A stretch of DNA of 64,000 bases, from positions 34,342 through 98,341 of the forward strand of contig BDDC01000107.1 in assembly GCA_001662425.1 (NCBI GenBank), in the 5' to 3' direction. Positions 23,301-35,300 of this stretch are shown here, one piece after another. Numbering within the stretch: the stretch's first letter is position 1; the number at the start of each line of letters is the position of its first letter. This DNA comes from Chlamydomonas sphaeroides. Taxonomy: Eukaryota; Chlorophyta; Chlorophyceae; Chlamydomonadales; Chlamydomonadaceae. The position numbers were made by a program, and so were the translations under genes. The notes under the pieces were generated by a model. That model had not been told where the DNA came from and ran no database searches. It saw nothing but the letters and a program-made list of their open reading frames with translations.

Positions 23301-26300
23301 CCCCGCGCACCTGAAGGCGCCCAGGCTCCATATGGCGATCTCCACCGCCACGGTGGGCACCAGCAGCGTCGTGGTGGGCACCGGCACATCGTCCGTCTCG
23401 CCCTCCTCGGCGCGCTCCAGCTCCTGGGGGCAACGTGGCAGGCAGGCAGGCAGGGAGCGCCCCACACCGGACCAGGGCGTGTCAGGGCCGCTGCTGCCGA
23501 CACCAGCCCTAGCAGCGCCCGGCCCCACACGCCCTCCGGAGCCGCACCTGCTTCAGGTTGGTGTACTTGATCATAGTGATGCTCTGCGCCACCTCGTTGC
23601 CGCCGCCGCCCATGCCGCCCGCCGGCTGCTGGGTGATCTTGTAGCACTCGGCCATCACCGCAGGCCGGTTCTCCTTGTCGCCGGCGGCGGCCTTGCCGGC
23701 AGCGGTGGCGCCGGCGCCGACGGCCGAGCCGCCGGCGCCGCCGGTGGGGTCGACGGGGTGAGATGCCTTGTCTAGCTGGATGCCGCCCACAACGCTGCTG
23801 CCGGCGCCGCCGGCGCCGCCCACCTCGCCGGCGATGACGCTGGCAGGGCCGTCCTGCGGCGTGCGCGGCGAGCGCCACCGCGACGCTCGGGAGGAGGGTG
23901 GCTGGGCGTACGGCGCAGCTGGCGCGTCGGACGGGCGGCCAAGGTCACGGGTGGACGACGGCGGGTTCAGCTGCGCCGCCGCGTCGTCCGGCAGGGACTG
24001 GTGGCTGGCACGCAGGCGGGACATCTGCAGCATCGCGCCGCCGTCGGTGGCGGCGCCGCCAGCCAGCGCCGCCAGCTGCGACGCCGAGGCGCGGTTGTGC
24101 GCGAGCGCCAGCGCCGCGCGGGCGCTGCCGCCCGTGGAGGACGCGGCCGGCGGTGGCATGCCCGGACCGCCACCGCGGCCGGGCGTGGCGGTGGAGCTGC
24201 TGCCGTTGCGCGGGCCCGGCGGCGCTGAGCCACCAGACGGCAGCATGGGCGGCGTGTCGGCCGTGTTGCTGCCGTAGCGGTTGGTGGCGTTGGAGGCGAG
24301 CGAGCCGTTGGCGGAGGTGTACGCCGGCGGCATCAGGAGGTCGCGATCACGGATGTACGGCAAGGGCGAGGGGTATCCCGTAGCCGCACCCGTACCGCCG
24401 ATGGGCTGGATGGACGTCATGCGGGTGAGACCCAGCACAGAGTGGCCGGTGGGCATGGGGCCGCCGCCGTCGCCAGCCGCCGTCGGGGGCGACCACATCG
24501 GCGCAGGCGGCCCCGGCGGCAGAGCGGCCCCGTCGAACACGGCCAAGGTGCTGGGGGAGGGGTGGGCGTGCGCGTGAGCGTTCGGGCCGGGGCGAGACGC
24601 CGTTGGCGTCGTGCCTGCGCCGCTGCTGGCCGCGCTGGCGGCATTCATGGCAGCAGTGTGGGGCGCCAGCAAGGCCGCGTTGGCCGAGTTGCGTGCGGGC
24701 GTGCGCGCCGTCGTGTCGATGGGCCACTGGCCGCCGCCTGCTGCAGAGCGGGCGGGGGAGCCCGTGCCGGCATTGGCGGCGGCGAGGGCCGCCGCCGCCA
24801 TGCCAGCGAGCGGATGGCCGGGCGCACTGCGGCGGAGCGACATCCCGCCGCCGCCGCTGGCATAGGCCGAGCCGGCGCTGGCGCCGACCGTTGCGAGCGG
24901 CGTGGTGCCGGCGACTCGGTCCATTGGCGGCGAGGCGCGCATGGCATCAAAGGCGCCTTGCGACACCAGAGCCGCCAGCTGCTCTACGGCGGGAGGGATG
25001 TTGAGTCCGCCGACGGTGCCGCCGCCGTCGTAGGCCCTCTGGCGGCGCAGCGACGTGGTTCGCAGCGTCCGTGGCGTGAACGGCGCTGTGGCGCCGCCGC
25101 CCGAGATGACGCCCGCTGCCGCCAGCATCGCGGCGTCCAGCGACGCCGTCATTGGCGTGTTGCCGTAGTGCCGGCGGCCTCGCGAGCTCGTGCTCTTGCG
25201 GAGCACGCGCTGCGGCGTCGTCGGCGGGGGCTGGGCTGGCAGCGGCGGTGGCGCCTTGTGGCCGGCCAAGCCGCCGGTGGAGGGTTGCCGGAAGGTCACG
25301 CCGACGCTGCTGCCGCCGGGACCGCCTGCGGCTTGCAGTTGTGAGGCGGCGGCCTCGGCCGCAGCGCGCAGCGAGACTGCGATGGTACCGGAGGACGCGC
25401 GCCGGCGGAGCGACAGGCTCGCAGCTTCGGCCGGTGCCGCCAGCGTGGCAGCGCGGGCCAGGGTGCCCAGCGTGATGCTGCTGCTGGCGGCCAGCAGCGC
25501 TGAGCCCATGCTGCCGATAGCTGGGTCCTCCGCCAGGGCTGTTTCGGACAGCACGAAGTTGCCGATGCCAGACACGAAGTTGCCGCTGGCGGAGGCACCG
25601 GTGGCGGTCGCGTTGCCGCCGGCGGCGGCGGCCGCCAGCGTGGCAGCGTCGAGCGACGATATGAGCGCTGACGCCAGCCTTCTGCCGTCGGTGGCAGTGC
25701 TGCCGTACAGGGACCCCGACGCCTGCTTGGATCCAGGCAAGCCTTGGCGGCCCGGCGTCGCCGACGCGGTCGAGGAGGGTCCAAAGGCGGCCGCGCCGCC
25801 GCTGGGGCCCGAGAACCCCTCGTCCTGCGTGCCGCTGCGCGCAAAGCCAGACGTCGTGCGGTCACTCACGGGAGGGCTGCCGCCAGCGCTGCCGTACAGG
25901 TGGGCGGTGGCGGCCGTGCCTGCTGCTGGGCGAGGCGGCCGCCACCCGGCCGCGGACAGCCGCGCCGTCGCCAATGCGGCGTCGGCTTGCTCGGTCACGG
26001 CGCCGTTGGCCGCCTCTGCGCCTGCACCGGCCGTCGGCGTCGGCGCGGCCGTTGACGGCATCGACGGCGGCAGCGTGAGCTGCACCGTGCCGGTGCTGAC
26101 GTCGCTGAGCGCCTGCGATGTCCGCATTGAGCCCTCCGTCTGCAGGTGCAGCTGCTGCTTAAGCGTCATCCGCGACGCCTGAGCAGGCGCCGGCCCCAGA
26201 GCGGGCTCGCCAGCCACGCTCTCGCCACTGGCGCTGACCTCGCCCTGCGGACGCGCCGGTGCGCGCGTGGTCTTGGGCCGGCCACCCGAGTTGAAAAGCT

Positions 26301-29300
26301 CCATGGACGAAGCCTCCATCCGAAAGCTCTCCGAGCCATCGTCCGTGGTGGCCCGCCTACCGCCCGCGCCCGCCGCGCCGCCGCCATCCTCCGTGATCGG
26401 CGCCTCGCCCGGCAGCGACTTCTGCTGGCCGTACACCGGGTTGCCGTGCAGTACGACAAAACCGCGGCCCAGCATGGGCGTCGGCGCGTTGGCTCGGGGG
26501 CCGTAGCTGCCGATGTTCAGCAGGTCGGCCTGTCCGTGATCTGACAGCACGCTGTTGGGTCCGTCGGCCATGGACGCCGTGGTGGAGCCGCAGGCGCCCG
26601 TGGCCACGCCGCCTACAGGCGTGTCCGCGGCCAGGGCCCTTGAGCTCCTGCCGCCACCGCCGCTACCGGCCGCGACGACGTTGGCCGAGAAGGTGGGCAA
26701 CGTGTCGGGGTCCCCGAGCACGCCGTTGCTCTGCCGCAGGTACTGCGGCGCGTCACCGCCCGTGCCGGAGACACGGGGTGACCGGGACGGGCGCTGGCGC
26801 GACCGCACAGGCGACAGGCGCTCTGCCAGGAGAGGGCCATTGGGGGCCGGCTTCGGCGCCCCTTGCGCGCCTGCCTGCGCCGGCGCAGCCGTCGCCGCTG
26901 CGGCGGCTGCCACAGCGGCCGCGGCTGTCACGGCCGCCGCGGCGGCGCCTGACCCCGACGTCAGCTCCTTCAGCAGCATGCCGGCCGGCGGCGACGTCGG
27001 CGCCTGCAGGCCGTGGCTGGAGCGGCTGTCCGGGCTGTCCGCATAGGGCGCGCCCGCGACGCTGCCGTGGGCCAGCAGCAGCAGCCCAGCGTGGCCCCCG
27101 CTGGATCGCGCCGCCGCAATGGCAGCCGGCAGAGGCGGCGGCACGGCCGCTGACGCCGACGGCGCCCTGCCAATGGGACCTGGAGCCCTGCTGGCATCGT
27201 CGCCCTGTGACGTCCATGCTCGGCGATCGACCGCAAAGCCCCCAACCTCCAAGTTCTCGGCCTCCGCGCTGTGGCCCGGCGAGCTCAGGACCGGCGGCTC
27301 GCCCACGGCCACGCCAGTTGAGGCGCCCCGCTGAGGCAGAGCCGCTGCGGCGGCGGCGTGCTGCGGCGGGGAGCGATCAGCCGTGGAGCTGTAGTGGCGC
27401 GGGCCGCGCGGCAGCGGCGGTACGCCGCTGGCTGAGCCGGCCGCTGAGGCGCGGCGCGGACGGCCAGCGGTGCCGTTTGCAGAGGCGTATGCGTGGGCGT
27501 TGGGGTAGGGCGCCGAGGCAGAGGGCGACATGTGGGTCGCAGGCTGCGGCGGCGACGGCGGTGGCGGTGGCGGCGTCGGAGGGGGCCCGAGGTTGCCGCT
27601 CTGGGAGCCGTACCGGCGGGCGTGGTGCTGGTCGTAGTGGTGATGGTGGTGATGGCGGTGGCGGTAGTTGGGTTTCGTCTGCTGGTCGGGAGCCGAGCTC
27701 GTTGGGGAAGGCCCCGCCATTGGCATCGACGGCCTGTGCATAGCCACCGATTGATGCGCTGAGCCGCCCGGCCGACTGACCGTCTGCAGCGCCGGCTGCT
27801 GCCCCGAGCCGTTCCACGCCAGGGCGTTGCCGCCGATGCTGCGCCGACCGCCGCCGGATACGCCACCGCCAATGTTGTTGCCGCCGTGGCTGCTGCGCTG
27901 CCGCCGGCGCGGGTCGCCGCCCTGCATCATCGCCTGCACCTGCAGCTGCATGTCTGGCTGCTGCAGGTGCGCCGCCGCCGCCGCCAGGCCCGTGCCCTCT
28001 GGCAGTGGCAGGGGCCCCGCCGATGACACGCTGCCGCCACCGCCGGCGCGCGCCGGCGGCAACGCCACCTCCGGCGGCGGCCCCAGCGGGCTCGAAGCCA
28101 TCCGGCGCACTAGCAGCCCCACCATAGCCGACGGTGACCTAGGGCTGGTCAGCGGGTTGCTGTTCGAGGGCGAGTCCGGCACGTCCACATTCAGCCCGAT
28201 GTGGGCCGCGGCGGAACCGCTGGCCCCCGGCCCTGCGCCGCCAGCCGAATGCGCGCCAATGCTGCTCTGCGGCGACCCGGGCAGCAGCCGCGCCAGCGCC
28301 GCCGCGGGGCTGAGCCGGCCGCCGGCGCCGGGGAAGCCACGCGCCGTGCTGGCGCCGGAGCCAGGCATGCCCGAGGCGCCGGTGATGGAGGCCTTGCGCC
28401 CTGCCACCAGCATGTTCTCTACGATGGCCCCAATGGAGGCGCGCCGCTGGCGGCGCCGCCCTCGCGGCCCGCCCGCCGCGGCCCTCGCCGCCGGGTCCCA
28501 GCCCGCCGGCTGCAGCTCCAGGCCCGCGCCCAGCGCCAGCACACCCGAGTCGGTGGTCAGGTACATCGCGCCCGCGGCGGAGTGTTGGCTGCTTCCGCCA
28601 CCGCCACCGCCGGGCTGCGTCCGCATTAGCATCGCGGCGCTCAGCCAGGAGCCCGGCGGGCCGCCGGTGACGGAGCCGCCGCGACCGCCGCCGGGCATGG
28701 GGCTGACGTAGCCCAACGGCCCCATGGCGGGGCTGCCGGTCGGCGGGCTGGGCGCGGCGCCGTGGCCGAAGCCCTGGTGGTGAGCACCACGGGGGCTGAT
28801 CGGCATGCGGGCGCCGGGCGAGCGACGCAGCATGGTGGGGCCGTACGATGCGGCATGGCCGCTGGGCAGCGAGCCGCTGGGCCCCTCGGGCAGCAGCCAG
28901 GGCGCAATGCCCGTGACCGAGTCGCCGCCGCGCATGCCCGGCGGCGAGACCGGCTGCGCGCCGGCACCGCCGCCGCTGGGGCTGGCGCCCGCTCCCCCAG
29001 CTCCGCCGCCGGTGCGCCCTGCTCCCCCGGGCACACCCAACAGGCCAAAGCGGCTGATGCGCGGGATGCGGGGCTCGCTCCGCGCACTGCGCTGCACGCG
29101 CTGCTCCAGCAGCAGCCGCTCCAGGGAGCGGCCGATGTTGTTGCTGGCGGCGGCGGCCGCCGCCGCCGCGCCGGCGGCGTTGCTCGGCGTGCTGCCGCTG
29201 CCCAGCGCCGTCAGGCCGCCCGTGCCAGCGGCCGTGCTGCCGCTGCCCGCCGGGCTCAGCGTGCGGTGCATCGACCCGCGGGGGCTCAGCGAGCCGTCCG

Positions 29301-32300
29301 TCAGGTAGTCCCGGGCTGTGTGTGGCTGCATGGCGCGGCACAGCATGCTGCCGGCCGGGCTGCCGAAGGGGCTCGTGGGCACGCCGTCGTTGGCGGTGGC
29401 GCCGTGCGGCGACGGCATGGCGGCCGAGCTGCCGCCGGCCGCAGAGCCGGCGGCGGCCGCCAGCGACAGCGAGTAGTCGCCACGGGGGCTGAGGTGCTGC
29501 ATGGACAGCTCGGGCAGGTTGGTGATGGAGGGGTTGGAGCTGGCGGCCACGGAGTGAGTGCCCGTAACGGCGCTGCTGTGCTGCTTGTTGAGGCGGTGCC
29601 TGCGGGCCGTGGCGCGGAGGGTCGGAGCAGGGCTCAGTGCGCGGTGGGGGCTTGTAGCGCGGCACGGCACCGTCCTCAGGCCCGCGCCAAGGGCCACGTC
29701 GTCCACTCTGGGGCCATCCAGGACGCTGTGGGCAGCAGCACGTCACCATGGGACCTACCCTGTGCTCTTGACGGACACAAACGACCGTGCCGTGCGCAGC
29801 TCCGACGGAGTCACCGCGCCGCCGTCCTCGTTGCCGCTGCCCTCGTCGACCGAGGGGATGGTCGCCAGCCGCCGCATCTCGCTGCGGCGCCGCCAGTCAT
29901 CCAACACCTGGCGAGTCAGCACGGGGCACGCAGCGGGCACAGGCGGACGGGTTGGAGGGCGTGGGCCCCTGCCGTCGTGGCTTGACCGGCTGCTTCCGCT
30001 ACCCTCCCGGTACACTGCTTTGCCGCTAGCACCTCCACGCATCCCGCCCTGCCGTGTCTTCCGTGGTCAAGCGTGTCCCTTCCCAAAACCTTTAAAAAGC
30101 CCGCACCTCGTCGAGCAGGTTCTGGTCGAGCACCACCTGGCCGCCCTGGGCCGCAGTCATGAGCCGCGCAGCGCGGTTGACGGGCTGTGGGCGGGAGGAC
30201 TCATGTGAGCGCATGGAACAAGGCGGCGGGGCGCGGTCGAGCGCCAGGATGGCACGCAAGCTTTGACCCAGCCAGGAGGCCGTGCGCATGCCACGGACCT
30301 GTCCAAAGTAGTCCGCGCGGCCGGTCTTTGGGTGCGGCGTGACGCGGTCGATGGGGCCCGCGTAGATGCCGACGCGGCAGCGCAGGCCGCGGAACAGCAC
30401 CTGCAGGCCAGCAGCAGCAGGAGCCTCGTGAGCGCGGTGACAACAGCGGCTCGCCGGAACAAAAGAGCGCAGCCCCGCAGCTGCAGCGCGCCCGTTCCGC
30501 GGTGCAGCGCCAAGGGGGCTGTCAGCCCGCTCGTTGGCCAGCGTCCCACCTCGTTGGTGTCCGGGTGCAGCACTATGGCCGCCTGCTCGCACGCGAGCAG
30601 CTCCTCGGGCCACGGCACTGCCACGAGCGCCAGTTGCAGCGTCAGGGCCCACTCCACGGCGCCTGCGGTTCACATGGGAGGCCGCCCGCCGTCAACGCAT
30701 TGCTGCGCAGGGCGCCACCTAGCCGGGACACGCCCGGCAGCCACACGCATTGGCCGCCTAGCCACGATCCCGGGCGCCTCCCGCTGCGCTCCGCACCGGT
30801 GGGCGCCGCGAAGGTGGTCATGAAGGAGCCATTGAACTCCTTGCACTCGTAGCCGTTGCAGGTGGACAGCGTCTCGCGCACCGCCGCATTGTGCAGCTGC
30901 AGCACCTCGCGGGCCGCGTCCATGGATACAGCAGACAGCTCCTGCGCGCGCGGATGGGAAGGGGGTCCATTGCCGGGTAAGACTCACGAGCGGCAGTGCT
31001 TTCCGTGCTGGAGACGAGGTGGAGGGGTCTCGCATCCTACGCAGGCAAGGCAACGCGGCAGCCCGCGCCTGCGCGGCCCCGCCCCCGAAAGGTGTGGCCG
31101 CACCTTGAAGCCCTCGATGGAGGAGAAGGCCACCGTAACCACGGGCCGCAGCGCCTGCGCCTCGCTCCCGAGCAGCTCGCGCATGGCGGGGAACAGCAGC
31201 CGGTTGCTGCCGGGCGCGTCGAAGAAGCCGGGCGATATCTTCTCCCAGCCCACCGGCAGCGACAGCGGCCAGGGAAACAGCAGCACGCGCGGCGCCACGG
31301 ACGAGGGCACAACCTGCGCGGCCGTGCACGTAAACGGGAACGGCGGCATCCACGCATGCATTGACCCCAGGTGCAGCGTGCTCTGAAACACGCCGCCGCC
31401 ACCGGATCCGTGGCTTGGGCGACGCAACGGCAGCAGCGGCAGAGCGTGTGGGTGGAGGACCCTGGCGTCCGCGGCTTCGCTCCGCGCCCGCGCCGCCGCA
31501 GCGCACCTGCATGAGGTGCACGTAGTGGCACACGGGCCCCTGGCCGTTGTAGTCGACCGACATGAAGTTGTAGTAGCCCATGTCCACCAGGACGCCCTTG
31601 GTCTCCGTCTGCTTGGCGGCCGCCGCCGACTTGGGCAGGTGGTGGCCGGGGCCGCCGCCCATGACGGTGCTGTCCGCGTGGGCCCACATATCTACGTCCC
31701 CCGGGTCGTCCTCTGAGCTGGTCAGCAGCCGCACGCAGCGCAGGCAGCGCGAGACGACCATGCGGAAGGCAGCCGCCAGGTCAGCCCACAGTCGCCTGAC
31801 CGAGAGCGCCAGCCGCACCAGCAGCGGCGGCGGCGGGCGGTCGTCCAGGCGCGGGCCATTGCCGTTGCCGCCGCCGCCGATGCCGTCGGCGTCGGCATAC
31901 CCAAACCCGTAGCCGTACCCGTCGCCATAGAAACCGCCCTGCGTTGCGTTGGCTGTGTACGAGTGCTGCTGCTGGCCGCCGGGGAAGAAGGCGAGCGAGC
32001 CGGCGCCGGCACCGGCGCTGCCATAGGCAACAGGGCCCACCACGCCGGCTGCGGCTGGCGGCTTGAGCTGCAGGAGTGCCTCGTTACTGTCGCCGTTGCC
32101 GTTACCGCCGAGTGCGTGCGCGCCGCTGACGATGCCGCCGTCGGCCCCCTCGTGACCTCCGCCGAGGACTTGGCGGAAGGTCGACGCGGCGGTCAGCCCG
32201 CGGCCCAGCGTGTTCTGTTCGCGCGTAAATGACTCGCCTGTGGGGGCAGCGAGGGGAGGCGGCAAACACAAGCGGCGCAGTCGACACGGCTATGGACAAA

Positions 32301-35300
32301 CGACCTGCAGCAAAGGCTGCGGGCGCTGTCTGCCACGGGTACCAGCGACACCCCAACGGCGACAGCAACGCCCCAGACCCCTCGGACATGCCCCTCCACC
32401 GGTATCCACCTGCGCCCGCCGCAGCCCCAACACCCAACACCCATGTGCAGCGCCTTACCCGTCGATTGCGGGCCCGTCGTGTCAGCGCCCCCGGCACCCC
32501 CGGAGCCCACGGCCGCCAGCTGCCCCAGCGGCGAGGGGCCCATGCTGGGCCGCCCGAACATGTTGCCCGACGTGCGGGTTGGGACGCGGCCCAGCATGGG
32601 GTGCACGGGCAACCCCAGGTTGCTGCCGCCAGGCTGCATTGGGTTGAAGAGCAAGGGGTGCAGCCCCGCATCGCTGGTGAGCGACATCCGAGGAGCCGCC
32701 GGTGCGCCCATGCCGCCGCGGCGGGTGCCGCCGCCGCCGCGCGGCCCGCCGCCGTTGCCGGATGGGCCTTCCAGCGGGCCGGACGCGGGCGGCAGCGGCG
32801 CGTGCATCCCAGACATCGACGAGGCAGGGTACGGCGCGGATGCGGCGCCGGCCTGCACGCCGAGGCGGGCCATGGACGCGCCGCTCGGCGGTGGCAGGCC
32901 GCTGTTGGGGTCCCCGAGCACGATGATGCTGTGGCTTGCTGCTAGCGCGCCGCTTCCGGGCTCGGTGATCTCGCCGCTGTCACCCGTCCCGCCTGGTGCC
33001 CCATCCGGGGACTGCCTGTCCTCCGGACCCGAGCCAAACGCAGCCGCCGCCACCGCTGCTCCCGTTTCGCTGTGGGGCTGCTGGGATTCGTCGTGCGCCG
33101 GCGTGCTGCCGGCCGAGGCCAGCTCCACACGGCTGTCCCGGCTGCCTTCACGCGAGGCGTTCCGGAAGTACAGCGGGTTGTGCCGCAGCGAGCCCTCGCG
33201 CGACCCAGGCTCCGAGCCCTCGCCGCGCCGCTGCAGCATCGACAGCGCCGCGAGGCGGGACAGGCCGGCGGTGATAGCCCCAGCTGCCACGGCCGGCAAC
33301 GACGTCATGCGACTGAGGCTGCGGCCACTGGCGCTGGCCGCCGGCGAAGGCGCACCCGACCCCTCGTCCACCTGCGCGACGGGCTCCACCCGGCCGGAGC
33401 TGAGCCGAGGGGGGCCCGGAGCGGTGCCCGGCCCAGTGCTGCGCCAGTTTGGTGGCAGGCCGCCGTTGAGCCGGGACGGCGCCAGGCGGCTTCCGCCGAC
33501 CAACACGCTGCCGGCGCTGCTGCGACCCGAGCCGCCGGGGCCGCCGGCGCCAACTGCGCCAGGCGCAGGCCCAACGGACCCAGGCGAGCCGCGGCCCGGA
33601 AACCCGCGCCAACCGTGGGAAAGCCAGCGCGTCAGGCCGGGCGTGGCCCCTTGCGGGGCGCTGGTGGCTGGCTGCGCGTCTGAGTCGTCGAGCACGCGCC
33701 GCCGCACCAGAGGGCCTTGGTCGCCATGCTGGCTGCCGGTGCTGACGCGGGCGCTCATCAGCCGACCGCTGAGCGCCAGCGGGCCCGAGACGTGGCGCCC
33801 AGGCGACGGCCGGCGAGAGGACCCGCGGTCGTCGTCCGAGCCTTCCGGGCCGCCGCCCAGCAAGCTCGCGACGCCCTTGACGCCCGCTGCGCTGTGGCGC
33901 GCGCTGCCCGGTGCACCCGCCCCGGCGCCGCTGCCGATCCCGGCCCCCAGGGGCGGCCCACCGCCGCCAGCTGCCGCCGCGGCCGCGGCTGCGTTCTCCG
34001 CAGCCCGCATCACGTGCAGCCGTGCCAGGCCCTCCATGCTGCTCACGCGCCGCACGGGGCCGCGAAGCGGGTGCCGAGTGCCGTCCGGCTCCTCGCCACG
34101 AGCGCCCGCCATGCGGGAACGCAGCGTGACGTCATTGTATGACACGCCGCTAAGCTGGATGGCGCGCGGGCTGCCGACTTTCATGCGGTTCCGGACCGCG
34201 AGCGGGCTGCTGACAAGTTTGGAGGACCGCCGCTCCGCGCCCCCTGCTGTGGCGCCGTCGCTGCTGTGGCCGTCCGTACGGATCGGCGCCAGTCCGCGCA
34301 AGACACGGTTTGGGCTGGTGGCCCGCCCTGAGTGCCGCAATGGCGGCCGTGGCACGGCGGGGTTGCTGGTAGCGTTTGCGCTGGGGCGCGCCGAAGAGCC
34401 GATGTCTTCGTCTGCGGGAGGGAACAGCACATGAGCGGTGGTCTTGACGCATGTGCCCCAAGCTGTACCCACAGTCCCTCAACACCGACCAAGCCAAGCC
34501 GCACAGCTGCTCCAACATTGCAAGCCCGCACGCCGCTGCTGGCAACAGTACAACGCACCCGACGCCTCAGCCGGCTCGCCGAGCTGCCCGACACCTGCGT
34601 CGTTCCCCGGGCCGCTGTGCAGCACGGCGTGCGTGTCGCTGTTTCTCCGGAATGTCGGCATCATGGACAGCGAGTGTCCCGGCATGACGCCGGCGCCGGC
34701 CGCTGCAGGCGGAATGCCGCCGACGCTGCCTCCATAGTACGCCTGACCCAGCTGCTGGCTATCCCGCGCCAGCCCGAGCGCCATGCCGCCGCCGCCGCCA
34801 AAGCCGTAGCCGGTGATGGAGCCGCGGCGGACCGTTGTGCCATGCGCCAGCGGCGCGCCGGCGTTGGCGCCCTGCACAAAGGAGCCGCCCTGCTGGTCGC
34901 GGAACAGGTCCGCTGCCAATGGGTCGATCAGCGCCGAGTAGTTGACCTTATTCCACCTGCGACATCAGCAGCGCCCGCGACAGCGGGTTGTGGATCGCTG
35001 GCGTGTGGATAGGCCGTCCGCCGGCTGCTGCGCACCATGCCGCACCACGCCGGCGACCTGCGCCCCCGCAAATGCCCATCCGCAATACGGCCAGCCGGCC
35101 CGCGCCCTACCGCGGCCCCCGGCCACAGTCCCACGCCTCACCGTTGCAGCGTGCGGGGCCCCATGAGCACCTGCCCGCCCTCTGCTAGGTCGCAGATCTC
35201 GCCCGCCAGGTCGTACTCGAGCCCCCGGTAGTCCACGTGGTCCGTCAGGTCGTGCAGGAAGATGTCGTCCGGCACGCCTGCGTTGCAGTAGTGGCAGTGC

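Noticed and set aside
32443..34434. 663-codon Pro/Ser-rich plus-strand frame
   Set aside because: Antisense to the cyclase linker, whose minus-strand frame connects in phase to both catalytic domains.
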